64,000 nucleotides of DNA. Origin: Gluconobacter frateurii (GTDB lineage: Bacteria > Pseudomonadota > Alphaproteobacteria > Acetobacterales > Acetobacteraceae). Shown here one piece after another: positions 53,058 through 63,206 of this stretch. Made by a program: the position numbers and the translations under genes. The notes below the pieces were generated by a model. That model had not been told where the DNA came from. It saw only the letters and a program-made list of their open reading frames with translations, and did no database searches. Positions within the stretch are counted from its first letter, which is position 1, and each line of letters opens with the position of its first letter. The stretch lies in contig NZ_BEWN01000003.1 of the NCBI RefSeq assembly GCF_002723955.1, positions 62,001 to 126,000 on the forward strand, read 5' to 3'.

Positions 53058-54452
53058 ATGTCTGATAAAGTTTCCTTGGCCGCTGCAAATCACGATCTCC
53101 TATCCCGGCAGGACAGCCGCTGCATGGGAGCAAAATTGCGGAAATCCATGCCGCGTGCTGCACAGGCGGAATGGGCTCCTCCCAAAGATCGTGCAGATCC
53201 GGTTGAGATCTTGAAACAGCAGGGCAAGACGCGTATCGCCTCGCTGTTGCCCGTTCGCTATGATCGTATGAAAGTCTCTCCCTTTACCTTCTTGCGGGGG
53301 GCGGCAGCAGTGATGGCGCAAGATATGGCCCAGGCTCCGGTTTCAGGTCTTCGTGTCCAGTCCTGTGGAGACTGTCATCTCGCCAATTTCGGCAGTTATG
53401 CTTCTCCGGAAGGTGTGCCCGTCTTCGACATCAATGATTTCGACGAGACGCTTGATGCGCCCTTCGAATGGGACGTCAAACGCCTTGGAACGTCTTTCGT
53501 CTTGTCTGGGTTGGAAAGCGGCCTTTCCCCCAAAGCAGCGCGCCACCTCGTTAGGACCATGTCGCTGTCCTATACGCAGCAAATGACGCGACTGGCAGGA
53601 ATGACGCCCTTGCAGGTTTGGCTCGATCGCATCGACCTCATGTCGGCGATTTCAGATTTTGAAGATTCGAAGGTCAGAGCAAAAGCGGAAAAGCTTCTGT
53701 CCGATCGTCTTGATGCAGCCAAGGGATATTTCGGGCTTGTCAGCAGCGATAAAAGCGGGCCGTCTCTCAAAGAAAAGCCTCCCCTCGTTATGCGTATGCC
53801 GGACCAGGAAGAGACCATCCGGCTTGCCTTTGCGCGTTATATCGCTACGCAACCCCCTGAGCGTGCCATCCTGCTGAAGCGTTACAATCTCCGAGACGTC
53901 ATTTTCAAGGTTGTGGGCATCGGTAGTGTCGGCACGTTTTGCGCTATCGGTCTGTTTGCGACGGCCGACGGCGAGACCATGCTTCTTCAGATCAAAGAGG
54001 CCCAGACCTCAGTCCTTGAGGCCGGTGCTCCTCCCTCACCGTTCAAAAATCAGGGAGAGCGCGTCGTCACGGGGCAGCGGATCATGCAGGCGGTCTCAGA
54101 CACGTTTCTTGGATGGACGCACAGCAATGCGTCCATCGGGGGCGATACACCGGATATGGCTGGCGCAGGACGGCAGTTCTACGTGCGCCGCGTCAAGGAC
54201 AGTCGTCTTGCCGCGATCGGTGCCGATGTTGCTCAGGAAGGATTGGAAGATTATGCGCGCCTGTGTGGTCGCACCCTGGCGCGCGCTCATGCCCGCTCTG
54301 GAAATGCCAGCATGATTTCCGGCTATCTGGGAAAAGGTGCAGGATTTGCGGACGCGATGGCCGAATTCTCAGAAGCCTACGCCCAGCAGACCGAGACAGA
54401 CTGGAAAAACTTTGTCGACGCTCTGGAACATGGAAAGCTGGCCGCTCAATAG
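53058..54452 (+). CDS. DUF2252-family protein
   Basis: 464 aa from the ATG at 53058 (gagaag directly upstream). Family landmarks: RYDRMKVSPFTFLRGAAAVM, the pair SCGDCHLANFG (Gly104-Asp-Cys-His) and FDINDFDETLDAPFEWDVKRL, and the late YVRRVKD and GRTLARAHARSG. These residues form a protein-kinase-like / aminoglycoside phosphotransferase-like site in the family. The biological role is unknown. It is transcribed in the same direction as purU 106 bases later. No signal peptide. Confidence 0.9.
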   Translation: MSDKVSLAAANHDLLSRQDSRCMGAKLRKSMPRAAQAEWAPPKDRADPVEILKQQGKTRIASLLPVRYDRMKVSPFTFLRGAAAVMAQDMAQAPVSGLRVQSCGDCHLANFGSYASPEGVPVFDINDFDETLDAPFEWDVKRLGTSFVLSGLESGLSPKAARHLVRTMSLSYTQQMTRLAGMTPLQVWLDRIDLMSAISDFEDSKVRAKAEKLLSDRLDAAKGYFGLVSSDKSGPSLKEKPPLVMRMPDQEETIRLAFARYIATQPPERAILLKRYNLRDVIFKVVGIGSVGTFCAIGLFATADGETMLLQIKEAQTSVLEAGAPPSPFKNQGERVVTGQRIMQAVSDTFLGWTHSNASIGGDTPDMAGAGRQFYVRRVKDSRLAAIGADVAQEGLEDYARLCGRTLARAHARSGNASMISGYLGKGAGFADAMAEFSEAYAQQTETDWKNFVDALEHGKLAAQ

Positions 54453-54558
54453 AGGCCGTTCCTAACCCGGCAGGGTTTTACCTGATGTGGATCACCGACT
54501 ATAGGAAAGCCAGATTCACCGATACGCCCGGCGGCTTTCCTCAAGCGGACTTCCCTTC

Positions 54559-55437
54559 ATGATACGTCAGTCATCGTCTCTCACAACCTATATCGTCACA
54601 TTCAGTTGCCCGAACCGCCCGGGTATCGTCGCCGCGGTCAGTCAGCGACTTTTCGAGTTGGGGGCGAATATCACTGAGGCACAGCAGTTCGATGATATGG
54701 CCAGTACCCAGTTTTTCATGCGGATCGTTTTTGAACTTCCGAAGGATGGTCTTTCAGAAGATGCGCTGAAGACGGAGTTTGCCGGGCTGGCTAACACTTT
54801 CTCGATGAACTGGTCCATCAGCGATCGGTCAAAGCGTCTCAAAGTCCTTCTCTTCGTTTCCCGCTTTGATCATTGTCTCGTCGATCTGCTTTATCGCTGG
54901 CGGATTGGCGAACTCCAGATCGACCCTGTGGGCATCGTTTCCAATCATCCGCGAGAAACCTACGCGGATCTGGACTTCCATGGCATCCCTTTCCACCATC
55001 TGCCGATCACGAAAGAGACCAAGGCGGACCAGGAAGAGCGCATCTGGACCGTGTTTCAGGAAAGCGGAGCAGAACTGGCTGTCCTTGCCCGCTACATGCA
55101 GATCCTCTCGAACGAAATGGCGACACGTCTTTCCGGACGTTGCATCAACATTCACCACTCGTTCCTGCCTGGTTTCAAGGGCGCCCGTCCCTACCATCAG
55201 GCGTTCAGTCGCGGCGTCAAACTGATCGGGGCTACCGCTCACTATGTGACCAGTGATCTCGATGAAGGTCCAATCATCGAGCAGGATGTAGAACGCATCT
55301 CCCATGCGGATGACCCGGACGATCTGATCCGCAAAGGCAGAGACATCGAACGCCGGGTTCTGGCCCGTGCCGTCCGGTATCATGTGGAGCGTCGGGCCAT
55401 TCTGAACGGAAACAAGACAATCGTTTTCACCCCCTGA
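54559..55437 (+). CDS. purU: formyltetrahydrofolate deformylase
   Basis: 292 aa. An N-terminal ACT domain ([21 protein letters not shown]) is joined to a formyltransferase-like domain with GIVSNH, YMQILS and the catalytic [19 protein letters not shown] (Asn197, His199). A late Asp in [14 protein letters not shown] completes the set. It hydrolyses 10-formyl-THF to THF and formate, balancing one-carbon units for purine synthesis. No other purine gene adjoins it. The sequence is ordinary and complete. Confidence 0.95.
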   Translation: MIRQSSSLTTYIVTFSCPNRPGIVAAVSQRLFELGANITEAQQFDDMASTQFFMRIVFELPKDGLSEDALKTEFAGLANTFSMNWSISDRSKRLKVLLFVSRFDHCLVDLLYRWRIGELQIDPVGIVSNHPRETYADLDFHGIPFHHLPITKETKADQEERIWTVFQESGAELAVLARYMQILSNEMATRLSGRCINIHHSFLPGFKGARPYHQAFSRGVKLIGATAHYVTSDLDEGPIIEQDVERISHADDPDDLIRKGRDIERRVLARAVRYHVERRAILNGNKTIVFTP

Positions 55438-55546
55438 CACAGTTCGACGATCACGCAGGCTTACATACCGGAAGCGCTTGGACAGGCCTTTTCCGATGTG
55501 TCAGCATGGCGCGTCATGTCCTGAGCAGTTCCGGTAGAAACAGTCT

Positions 55547-56773
55547 TTGAAACCTGTCAAAATCCTCCACACATCCGACTGGCATCTCGGTCACGAACTT
55601 GCGGGCCATTCCCGTGAGGCAGAACACGATGCTTTCCTCGCCTGGCTGCTGGATGCAACTGAAGAACAGTTCTGTGACGTCCTGCTTGTCACGGGTGATC
55701 TGTATGACATGGCGAACCCGCCCGTCTCGGCCCAGCAGAGGCTCTATACTTTCATAGCGAACGCCAGAAACCGGTTGCCGCATCTCCAGATCATCATGAT
55801 CGGGGGAAACCATGACAGTGCCCTGCGGATCGATCTGCCTGGCGCTCTAGTTGATGAGCGGGTTTATCTTGTTGGCGGCCTTCCGAAAAAGAACCGTCAG
55901 CCGGATTTCGAACGGATCTGCATCCCGCTTGAAAACTCAGATGGTCAGGTTGCCGGCTGGCTCGGAGCAGTCCCTTTCTGTCGCCCCGGCGATCTTGGAA
56001 AGGAAAGCCTAGAAGAGCTTTACGCGGAAACAACCCGGCAGCTTCTGGCTCGGGCAAACGGCCTTCCCATTGTTCTCACCGGGCATCTGCATGTTGCGGG
56101 CGGCGATGTGTCAGAGCTGTCAGAGCGCCGGATCGTTATAGGGGGCGAAGAAGCCCATGCCGCGTCCCTGTTCAGCGCGGACGTGACCTATGGTGCACTT
56201 GGACATTTGCACCGCCCTCAGCGGATCACTGGACCATCGCTGATCCGATATGCTGGCTCTCCCTTCCCGCTATCCGTAACGGAACGGAACTATCGACATT
56301 CCGTCACCCTTGTAACGATGACACCCGGTGAGCCAGTGGCGGAAGAGCTGCTCATTCCCCGCACCGTTCCGTTTCTGCGTGTGCCAAATGGCGGGCCGCG
56401 TTCTCTTGATGATGTCGTGAAAGAGCTTGAGGCTCTTCCTGTGAAAACACTCCCGCGCGATCAGCAGCCGTTTCTGGAAGTTTCCGTTCTTATGGAGACT
56501 GCCGAACCTCATCTGCAAGCCCGGATTTTGAATGCGTTAGAGGGGAAATCCCTCAGGTTGACGCGGATCAACCGTGTTGTTCAGCAAGGTGGGCACTTGG
56601 GATCACTTGCAGACCAAAGGCAGGAACTCGCCGATCTTCATCCCGAAAAGGTTTTCGCGGCACTTCATGAGCGGAGGTACGCCAAGACCCCGGATACAGC
56701 GCTGGAACGTGCCTTCGCCGAACTTCTCCTTTTGGCAGAAACCGCTGATCCAACTCTTACAAAGGGCGACTGA
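55547..56773 (+). CDS. sbcD: exonuclease SbcCD subunit D
   Basis: 408 aa, probably starting at TTG (55547), since a stop lies four codons upstream and no ATG is available. Mre11-type phosphoesterase motifs: LHTSDWHLGHE (Asp11, His13), VTGDLYDMANPP, GGNHDSALR and TGHLHVAGG, with ALGHLH later. It is the metal-dependent nuclease subunit that opens hairpins and protein-blocked DNA ends. Its stop overlaps the sbcC start (TGATG), giving translational coupling. The C-terminal capping domain is present. Confidence 0.94.
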   Translation: MKPVKILHTSDWHLGHELAGHSREAEHDAFLAWLLDATEEQFCDVLLVTGDLYDMANPPVSAQQRLYTFIANARNRLPHLQIIMIGGNHDSALRIDLPGALVDERVYLVGGLPKKNRQPDFERICIPLENSDGQVAGWLGAVPFCRPGDLGKESLEELYAETTRQLLARANGLPIVLTGHLHVAGGDVSELSERRIVIGGEEAHAASLFSADVTYGALGHLHRPQRITGPSLIRYAGSPFPLSVTERNYRHSVTLVTMTPGEPVAEELLIPRTVPFLRVPNGGPRSLDDVVKELEALPVKTLPRDQQPFLEVSVLMETAEPHLQARILNALEGKSLRLTRINRVVQQGGHLGSLADQRQELADLHPEKVFAALHERRYAKTPDTALERAFAELLLLAETADPTLTKGD

Positions 56774-59700
56774 TGCAGATCCTTGCTATCCGAGGCAGTA
56801 ACCTCGCCAGTCTCGCGGGATCATTCGAGGTCAACTTCAGCACGGGGGTTCTGGCCGATGCTGGTATCTTTGCGATTACCGGCCCTACAGGGGCGGGAAA
56901 ATCCACACTTCTCGATGCCATAAGTCTAGCCCTCTTCGATACGATCCCTCGTTTGGAAAGTGCGCCCAAAACCGGACAGATCACTCAAGATGACATTGGT
57001 CCGCAGGATCCGCGGGCTATTTTGCGGCATGGCGCGGGTCATGGCTTTGCAGAGCTCGACTTTATGGGGCGGGATGGCAGGAGTTATCGTAGTCGCTGGA
57101 CGGTCCGCCGCGCCCGGGAACGCGCAGATGGTAAGCTGCAAGCCAGTACGCTTGATCTGGAATGTCTCGATACCGGGGAGCGACTGGGCGGGAAAAAGAC
57201 CGAAACCAAAGCGGAAATTCTCCGGCTGGTTGGCCTGAATGCGCAGCAGTTTGGCCGTGCGGTTGTTCTGGCGCAGGGAGAGTTCGAGGCCTTCATCAAG
57301 GCTGATGGCGATGAACGGGCACAACTGCTCGAAAAACTGACGGGCGCTGATATCTACAGCCGTGTTGGCCGGCTCGCTTTTGAGAAAGCCCGAGACGTCC
57401 GGGCGGGATACGACAGTCTAGAGAGGCAGATCGCGGCCATGAATGGCCTCGATACTGAGGCTCGGGAAGGACTGGAGGAAGAGCAGCGAGCCGCTCAGAC
57501 CGCCCATGACGAAAAACTGGCCGTCTATGAGCAACTCCAGAACGCTCAGAACTGGCATAACAGGCTGGCCGATCTGAAAGCCAAACGTGATGAGGCAGTT
57601 CAGGCTTGTGAAGCTGCGCGAAAGGCGTGTGAGAATGCTGCTCCTCGTGTCATTGCCCTGAACCGTCACAAGCAAGCTTTAACCCATCTGGGCGCCTGGG
57701 GAAGATTGAGGGATGCTGAAGAAAGGGTCCGCCAGGCCGAGAGGGCTGCGCTTCAAGCCCAACAGACCGAACAAAGCGCCATTCATGCACTGACGAACGC
57801 CGAAAATACGCTTGAAACTGCCCGGCAGGCTTTAGATGCTGCCAAGGCTACCCAGCAGAACGCGGCCGCTGATATTCAGATAGCTCGCCAACTGGACATG
57901 GAGCTAAAACACGTCGCTGAAAGCCTCGATCTCGCGAAGATCACCCTCCAGAATCAGGCCGAGAAATCTCAGATCGCCGATGCGACGCTGACAAAGGTCA
58001 TGCAGGCCGTTCGTGAGGCTCAACTCAAGAAAAATGAACTCACTGGATGGCTGAATGAAAGGTCTGAGCTTGCAAAGCTGGTTCCCTTTGAGGCGGAGTT
58101 AGTCTCTGATTTCAAGGCTCACAAGCGCCTGTTTGACCAGTTGTCGGAGCTCACCGAGACAGAGCATCTCGTTCGCAGTCAGCATGCTGAGGCTGAGGCA
58201 CAGGTTCAGCGCACTAAGGATACGTTCGATAGTGCTGCTCAAACGCTGAAATCGTCAGAAAACGCGACAAGACAGGCAGAAGCAGACGCTCCTCGCCCGG
58301 AAAAATTTGAAGACCTGACCTCACGTATTCGAGCGATCGAAAACATTCAGAGGAAAAATCTGGAGGTTCAGCGTTTCCACGAAGATCTGCAGACTGCTGA
58401 GGCAACTTACGCAAAGACAGTTGATGACATTCAGCGACTGACTGCTGAACAGGCAGAACATCAAAGTGAACTCAAGCAGCTTGATGCGCAGCTCCCAACC
58501 CTTTCGGCTATTTTGAAAGAGGCAAGGCGTTCGGAAGAGCATTGTCGCAATACAACCAGTGATGCAGCAGTATTGATGCGAGCCGCATTGGTTGACGGAG
58601 AAGCTTGTCCCGTCTGCGGCTCTATAGAGCACCATCTCAACGCGCTGGATGCGATGCTGGGCAGTGCACTCGAGATAGCACAGAAAAGGACAGCCGACGC
58701 GACTAACGCGCTTGAAACTGCGCGCGAACGTGTCACGGTTCTAAAGACCTGGGGCGAGAACGCACGCCAGCGCCTCTGCCAGTTGCAAGCGCAACAGGAC
58801 GACCAAAGTAAGACAAAAGAGGCCTGTCGTGCTGCGTGGCAATCAGGGGTGGATCACTTGGCGCATGACTGTCAGGCCTATGGTCTGAACAATCAGCTTT
58901 CCGGCGTCACACTCACCGATGAAACGGAAAAGTGTCTTACGGCTCTGGAGCAGGAACAGGCTGCGTTTAATACGAAAATAACTGCTCTGGATGCTGTTAG
59001 AAAAGCAGAACGCACCGCCCGGACAGATTGCGACACGGCCCGTCAGTCTTATGAAGCGGCCGAAAGTCATTGTCGGGCTTTAGAAAACGGGTTGAAAGAA
59101 GCGGCGCATAAGCTTCTGCACGCAGAGACAGAGCAGAAGCGGCTGGAAAAACAGCTGGATGACAGGCTTTCCGGAATGGTCGCATGGCGGGACTTTTCAG
59201 AAGATCCGGCTGTATGGCTGTCTCGCACCCTTGAGGCATGGCGCCAAAAAAATGATGCACTCCTCCAGTTGGAAAACGACTGGCCCAGCCTGCACGCCGC
59301 ACAGGTATGCGCTGAAAGTGAGGTACAGTCCGCCAAATCGGCACTGACGGACGTTCAAACGGACTGGCAGACAAAACAGGATGTCCATCAGGCGCTTTCC
59401 CAAAAGCGTTTGAGGCTTCTTGAAGGGCAATCGGTTGAAAGCGTCGTTGAGAGACTAGGGGGAGCGGTTAAAGCTGCTGAAGACGCATTCCAGGCAGCGC
59501 TTGGCGTCAGAAATACGCTTTCAGAGGACGCGGTGGGTGCAAAAACACGTCGTGAAGGTGCGGAAAAACTCTTTGAAGACACACAGAAAGAGTTGATTCG
59601 TTTCTCCGAAGGTTTTGATGCACAACTGGCGATGGATGGGTTCGGTAGGTCAGAGATCCAGGACGCAGAAGGTCTTGGGCCTGAATATGTTGCTGCTGAA

Positions 59701-60480
59701 GAAAAAATTCTGTTCGAGCTGACCAAGACCCATAGCGATGCCTGCGCTACTCTGAAGCCGCGTGAAAGTGATTACGCAGAGCACGAAGCCAGCAGGCAGG
59801 CGGCTTTTGATATTGCGGATCTGGAGCCGCAGCTTTTACGCGCAAAAGCAGCCGTTACGGATGCCAAGACCGCGTTGACCCGGCTGGAAGCAAGGATCCT
59901 TCAGGATGACGAAACGCGCTTTCAGACAGCCGAACTCCGGACGCAACTCGATGCGAAACGTGCTGAAGGTCACGTCTGGGAGCAATTGGGAGATATGCTG
60001 GGCGATGCTCAGGGCAAACGGTTCCGTAATTTCGCCCAGAGTCTGACGCTTGATCACCTTCTCGATTTTGCGAACGAGCGCTTGGCAGACCTTAAGCCCC
60101 GTTACACCCTGCAACGGGCCCCTGCAGGGGAAATGCTGATTGAAGTTATTGATAACGACATGGGCGGTCTCGTCCGTGGGTTGCAGAACCTCTCTGGCGG
60201 TGAACGCTTTCTTGTCAGCCTGGCGCTCGCATTAGGGCTTTCGGAAATGTCCACAGGGCGTGGCATCCGGATCGAGAGCCTGTTTATTGATGAGGGGTTC
60301 GGGGCACTGGACTCTGCAAGTCTCGGACAGGCGATTGCCGTGCTCGAACACCTGCAGGCACAGGGACGCCGCGTTGGCGTGATCAGTCATGTGGAAGAAC
60401 TGAAAGAGCGCATCCCGGTAAAGGTCGAGGTGACGCCAGTGTCGGGTGGAAAAAGCCAGATCGCAATTGTCGTCGATTAA
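56773..60480 (+). CDS. sbcC: exonuclease SbcCD ATPase subunit C
   Basis: 1235 aa, Rad50-like. Walker A GPTGAGKST is at residues 37-45. Two long Ala/Gln/Glu-rich coiled coils (about 180-600 and 630-1000) flank the zinc-hook CPVC (C612, C615). The ABC signature LSGGERFLV begins at residue 1140, and Walker B ESLFIDEGFGALD lies about 35 residues later. The protein drives SbcD by ATP-dependent movement at DNA ends. Longer than the E. coli protein (1048 aa). It is followed by an antisense tRNA-Leu before any terminator. Confidence 0.95.
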   Translation: MQILAIRGSNLASLAGSFEVNFSTGVLADAGIFAITGPTGAGKSTLLDAISLALFDTIPRLESAPKTGQITQDDIGPQDPRAILRHGAGHGFAELDFMGRDGRSYRSRWTVRRARERADGKLQASTLDLECLDTGERLGGKKTETKAEILRLVGLNAQQFGRAVVLAQGEFEAFIKADGDERAQLLEKLTGADIYSRVGRLAFEKARDVRAGYDSLERQIAAMNGLDTEAREGLEEEQRAAQTAHDEKLAVYEQLQNAQNWHNRLADLKAKRDEAVQACEAARKACENAAPRVIALNRHKQALTHLGAWGRLRDAEERVRQAERAALQAQQTEQSAIHALTNAENTLETARQALDAAKATQQNAAADIQIARQLDMELKHVAESLDLAKITLQNQAEKSQIADATLTKVMQAVREAQLKKNELTGWLNERSELAKLVPFEAELVSDFKAHKRLFDQLSELTETEHLVRSQHAEAEAQVQRTKDTFDSAAQTLKSSENATRQAEADAPRPEKFEDLTSRIRAIENIQRKNLEVQRFHEDLQTAEATYAKTVDDIQRLTAEQAEHQSELKQLDAQLPTLSAILKEARRSEEHCRNTTSDAAVLMRAALVDGEACPVCGSIEHHLNALDAMLGSALEIAQKRTADATNALETARERVTVLKTWGENARQRLCQLQAQQDDQSKTKEACRAAWQSGVDHLAHDCQAYGLNNQLSGVTLTDETEKCLTALEQEQAAFNTKITALDAVRKAERTARTDCDTARQSYEAAESHCRALENGLKEAAHKLLHAETEQKRLEKQLDDRLSGMVAWRDFSEDPAVWLSRTLEAWRQKNDALLQLENDWPSLHAAQVCAESEVQSAKSALTDVQTDWQTKQDVHQALSQKRLRLLEGQSVESVVERLGGAVKAAEDAFQAALGVRNTLSEDAVGAKTRREGAEKLFEDTQKELIRFSEGFDAQLAMDGFGRSEIQDAEGLGPEYVAAEEKILFELTKTHSDACATLKPRESDYAEHEASRQAAFDIADLEPQLLRAKAAVTDAKTALTRLEARILQDDETRFQTAELRTQLDAKRAEGHVWEQLGDMLGDAQGKRFRNFAQSLTLDHLLDFANERLADLKPRYTLQRAPAGEMLIEVIDNDMGGLVRGLQNLSGGERFLVSLALALGLSEMSTGRGIRIESLFIDEGFGALDSASLGQAIAVLEHLQAQGRRVGVISHVEELKERIPVKVEVTPVSGGKSQIAIVVD

Positions 60481-60499
60481 GAACTGACACTCTATGCGA

Positions 60500-60584
<85 letters not shown>

Positions 60585-60668
60585 GGACTGTGGGGTGGAT
60601 CTATACGATGTCCCCGATCTCGGCAATGGCATTTATCGCCATCAGTCTGAAAATATGTGCCTATCATG

Positions 60669-60704
60669 CCTGATGCAGGCAAGACGAGCCTGCATCAGGT
60701 TTTT
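60669..60704 (+). terminator. terminator downstream of sbcC
   Basis: cctgatgcaggc-aagacga-gcctgcatcagg is a perfect 12-bp stem followed by five Ts on the plus strand; no T run follows on the minus strand. It is the first plus-strand terminator after sbcC, 190 bases from its stop. Confidence 0.85.
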
Positions 60705-60731
60705 CGAGAAAGGACGACTGAAATTTAAACC

Positions 60732-61514
60732 TCAGTCCTTAATCTTCTGGAACTTGAGAACAAAATTGTCCCCTTCCCCGATGGCTTCATACTTCTCATG
60801 GTCCTTGGCCCCGAGTGCGTAAGTCGGAGGCAACGTCCACACGCCTTTGGGCCAGTTGGCTGTATCTTTCGGGTTGGCATTGATTTCAGAACTGCCCACC
60901 AGTTTAAAGCCTGCCTTCTGAATCAGATCGATCGCATAGGCCTGGCGAACGTATCCGTCTTTTGCCTTGGGATCCTGCGGTGCAGTCGTATGCCCGCGAT
61001 GGTCTTCAATCCCCAGAATGCCCCCTGGCTTCAACGCTCGATGAATGGCGGCAAGCATCTCCGGCGCGTTCCCGGCTTCCATCCAGTTGTGCATGTTGCG
61101 AAACGTCAACACGAGATCCACACTGTTTTCTGGCGCAAAATCCAGATGTTGCGCATCGAATTGGGTCGTCTTGATCCGTCCGTAAATTTCAGGATGCTCG
61201 CTCTGAAATGTACTGATGGTGTGTTTCTTGAGATCAAACGGTCCTAATGCGACGGTATATGTCCCGTGATCGTAGAGATATGGCGCCAGAATTTGCGTCC
61301 AGTATCCTCCGAAGGGCCAGATTTCCACGACATTGGCATCTGGCTTCAATCCAAAAAAAGTGAGCTCTTCAACGGGATGACGCACGACATCGCGTGATAC
61401 GAAAGCGATTGTTCTCCCAGGGGACTGCACAGCCTGATCCAGGGTAGGATCAGCAAGTGCTGGAGCGATAGAAATCAGGGAAAACATACACAGGAAGGCA
61501 GATTTCGACAGCAT
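60732..61514 (-). CDS. exported SAM-methyltransferase-like protein
   Basis: 260 aa from the ATG at 61514 (ggag 9 bases upstream); a start at 61634 would bury the signal peptide. A clear signal peptide (MLSKSAFLCMFSLISIAPALA) is followed by VEELTFFGLKPDANVVEIWPFGGYWTQILAPYL, a class I methyltransferase-like motif I in which the usual Gly-rich loop is PFGGYW. Later landmarks are DLVLTFRNMHNWM, ALKPGGILGIEDHR and DGYVRQAYAIDLIQKAGF. Homologous exported proteins are common in alphaproteobacteria and of unknown role. SAM is not expected in the periplasm, so the activity is doubtful or unusual. Transcribed alone. Confidence 0.8.
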   Translation of the reverse strand: MLSKSAFLCMFSLISIAPALADPTLDQAVQSPGRTIAFVSRDVVRHPVEELTFFGLKPDANVVEIWPFGGYWTQILAPYLYDHGTYTVALGPFDLKKHTISTFQSEHPEIYGRIKTTQFDAQHLDFAPENSVDLVLTFRNMHNWMEAGNAPEMLAAIHRALKPGGILGIEDHRGHTTAPQDPKAKDGYVRQAYAIDLIQKAGFKLVGSSEINANPKDTANWPKGVWTLPPTYALGAKDHEKYEAIGEGDNFVLKFQKIKD

Positions 61515-61696
61515 GGAAACGCTCCGGTCATGAAGCCAGAGACTGTGACTGCAAATTCGGGAAAAGTCTTCAGTTTTCCAAGGCAATTTCCTGCGAGCAG
61601 AGAAATTATCCCGCTTTTGCAAGCTCATCTTCAAACCTGCTACGATCGGGGCAGTTCAAGCCGTGAACAAGCAATAAAAAACGGGACACTCTATCC

Positions 61697-62557
61697 ATGC
61701 GTCTGGACGATCAGCGGGAAAGTAGCAACATCGATGACGTACGGGGTTCCGGCGGCGGAGGGGGGCGTACCCCTTTGCGAATTGGTGGGATCGGCGGCGT
61801 CATCCTTGTGATTGGCGCGCTTTACTTCGGTGTCGATCCCCGGATTGTCCTGAATCTTTTACAGACTGGCCCCTCTTCCAGCAGCCCGACGGTGGCTCAG
61901 GTGCAGCGGCCCGCGAACGATGCAGGAAAACAGTTTATCGCCCGTATTCTCGGCTCAACGGAAGATGTCTGGACAGCTTATTTTCAGCAGATGGGCCGGA
62001 CATATCATGACCCTCGCCTGACGCTCTTCAGCGGTGGCGTACAATCCGCCTGTGGTTATGCCCAAACCTCGGTTGGACCGTTCTACTGCCCTGCTGATCA
62101 CAAGGTGTATCTGGATCTTCAGTTCTTCCAGGAATTGCAGAACCGTCTTGGTGCTGGTGGCGACTTTGCCAAAGCGTATGTCGTTGCTCATGAGATCGGC
62201 CATCACGTTCAGAATGAGCTTGGCATCATGCAGCAGGTCAGTCGCCAGGGAGATGCTGCGCAAAAGGGTGCCAACGGGCCTTCTGTGCGTGTGGAACTTC
62301 AGGCTGACTGTTTTGCTGGCGTCTGGGCCAAGCGAGCCAATGACGCAAAGCATCTTCTTGAAACAGGAGATATTGAAGAGGGCATGAACGCCGCCGCCGC
62401 TGTAGGAGACGATCGGCTGGAGCGTCAGGCCAGAGGATATGTTGTTCCCGACAGCTTCACGCATGGGACGTCTGCCCAGCGCGTCAGCTGGTTCAAACGC
62501 GGCCTGAGCAGCGGCGATATCAACCGTTGTGACACATTCAGCGCACCAAGCCTCTGA
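61697..62557 (+). CDS. YpfJ-family neutral zinc metallopeptidase
   Basis: 286 aa. A Gly-rich stretch (GSGGGGGRTPLRIGG) is followed by one membrane helix (GGVILVIGALYFGV) and an extracytoplasmic domain. Zinc ligands: AHEIGHHVQ (HEIGHH at 165-170) and E200 in ELQADCFAGVWA. CGYAQTSVGPFYCPAD probably forms a disulfide. This is the Zn_peptidase (YpfJ) family, which is inner-membrane anchored with unknown substrates. An ATG at 61697 gives a full-length protein. Divergent from the exported methyltransferase-like gene. Confidence 0.9.
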   Translation: MRLDDQRESSNIDDVRGSGGGGGRTPLRIGGIGGVILVIGALYFGVDPRIVLNLLQTGPSSSSPTVAQVQRPANDAGKQFIARILGSTEDVWTAYFQQMGRTYHDPRLTLFSGGVQSACGYAQTSVGPFYCPADHKVYLDLQFFQELQNRLGAGGDFAKAYVVAHEIGHHVQNELGIMQQVSRQGDAAQKGANGPSVRVELQADCFAGVWAKRANDAKHLLETGDIEEGMNAAAAVGDDRLERQARGYVVPDSFTHGTSAQRVSWFKRGLSSGDINRCDTFSAPSL

Positions 62558-62687
62558 TTTTTCGTAATGCAATTTGGAAGCTGCTTTTTACAGGATGAAG
62601 TGACATTTTCCGATGCCGTTATGGCTCTGGAAAAGTCCGTAAATCTGGTGCTTCATGATGAGACTGCTGCTGATCAGGACATTCATC

Positions 62688-63206
62688 ATGAAGCGTATCT
62701 TTGTTCCCCTGTCTCTCGCTCTGTTTGCCTGTTATGGAAGTTCAGCACGGGCCGACGACGCAAGTTGCAAGAGTGGCCCGCATCCCCTGCCCGCAGGATA
62801 TGAAGGATGGAGCAATCCCTCCTCTTTGAACGCCGCAACTCAGGCTGACGGTCTTCCTGCCAGCACACTAACATTGGGCCACGCCGCCAAAATCCACCTT
62901 GCTCACACGCCGGAGGTGCATTTCGCCCAGCGGCCGGCTGAGCCGGGAGGAAGTGTCAGCTACAGTGGCATGGTGGCGTTTGAGGTCCCTAAAGACGGGA
63001 CATACCGGGTGATGCTCCCAAACAAGACGTGGATTGATGTTCTGGGTGGCACTGCTCCGGCAAGCTCGACCCATCATCAACATGGTCCTGACTGCTCCGG
63101 CATTCGCAAGATGGTTGATTTCTCACTCAAGACAGGGACCTACATCCTGCAGCTTGCTGGCAGTGGCCAGCAGGATATTCCGGTGATGGTGTCTGCTGTT
63201 CCGTGA
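62688..63206 (+). CDS. exported protein partnered with di-heme peroxidase
   Basis: 172 aa from the ATG at 62688 (agga 9 bases upstream), with signal peptide MKRIFVPLSLALFACYGSSA cleaved near RADD. Mature sequence: small, His-containing (HLAHTPEVHF, THHQHGPDC), with two Cys and beta-rich repeats GSVSYSGMVAFEVPKDGTYRVMLPNKTWIDVL and TYILQLAGSG. No family name is recognised with certainty. Its stop overlaps the peroxidase start as GTGA, so the two are made together, and a metal- or heme-delivery role is possible. Confidence 0.7.
   Translation: MKRIFVPLSLALFACYGSSARADDASCKSGPHPLPAGYEGWSNPSSLNAATQADGLPASTLTLGHAAKIHLAHTPEVHFAQRPAEPGGSVSYSGMVAFEVPKDGTYRVMLPNKTWIDVLGGTAPASSTHHQHGPDCSGIRKMVDFSLKTGTYILQLAGSGQQDIPVMVSAVP

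Noticed and set aside
54461-54480. aaccc-ggca-gggtt stem after DUF2252 gene
   Set aside because: Only five pairs and a three-base T run; too weak to call a terminator.
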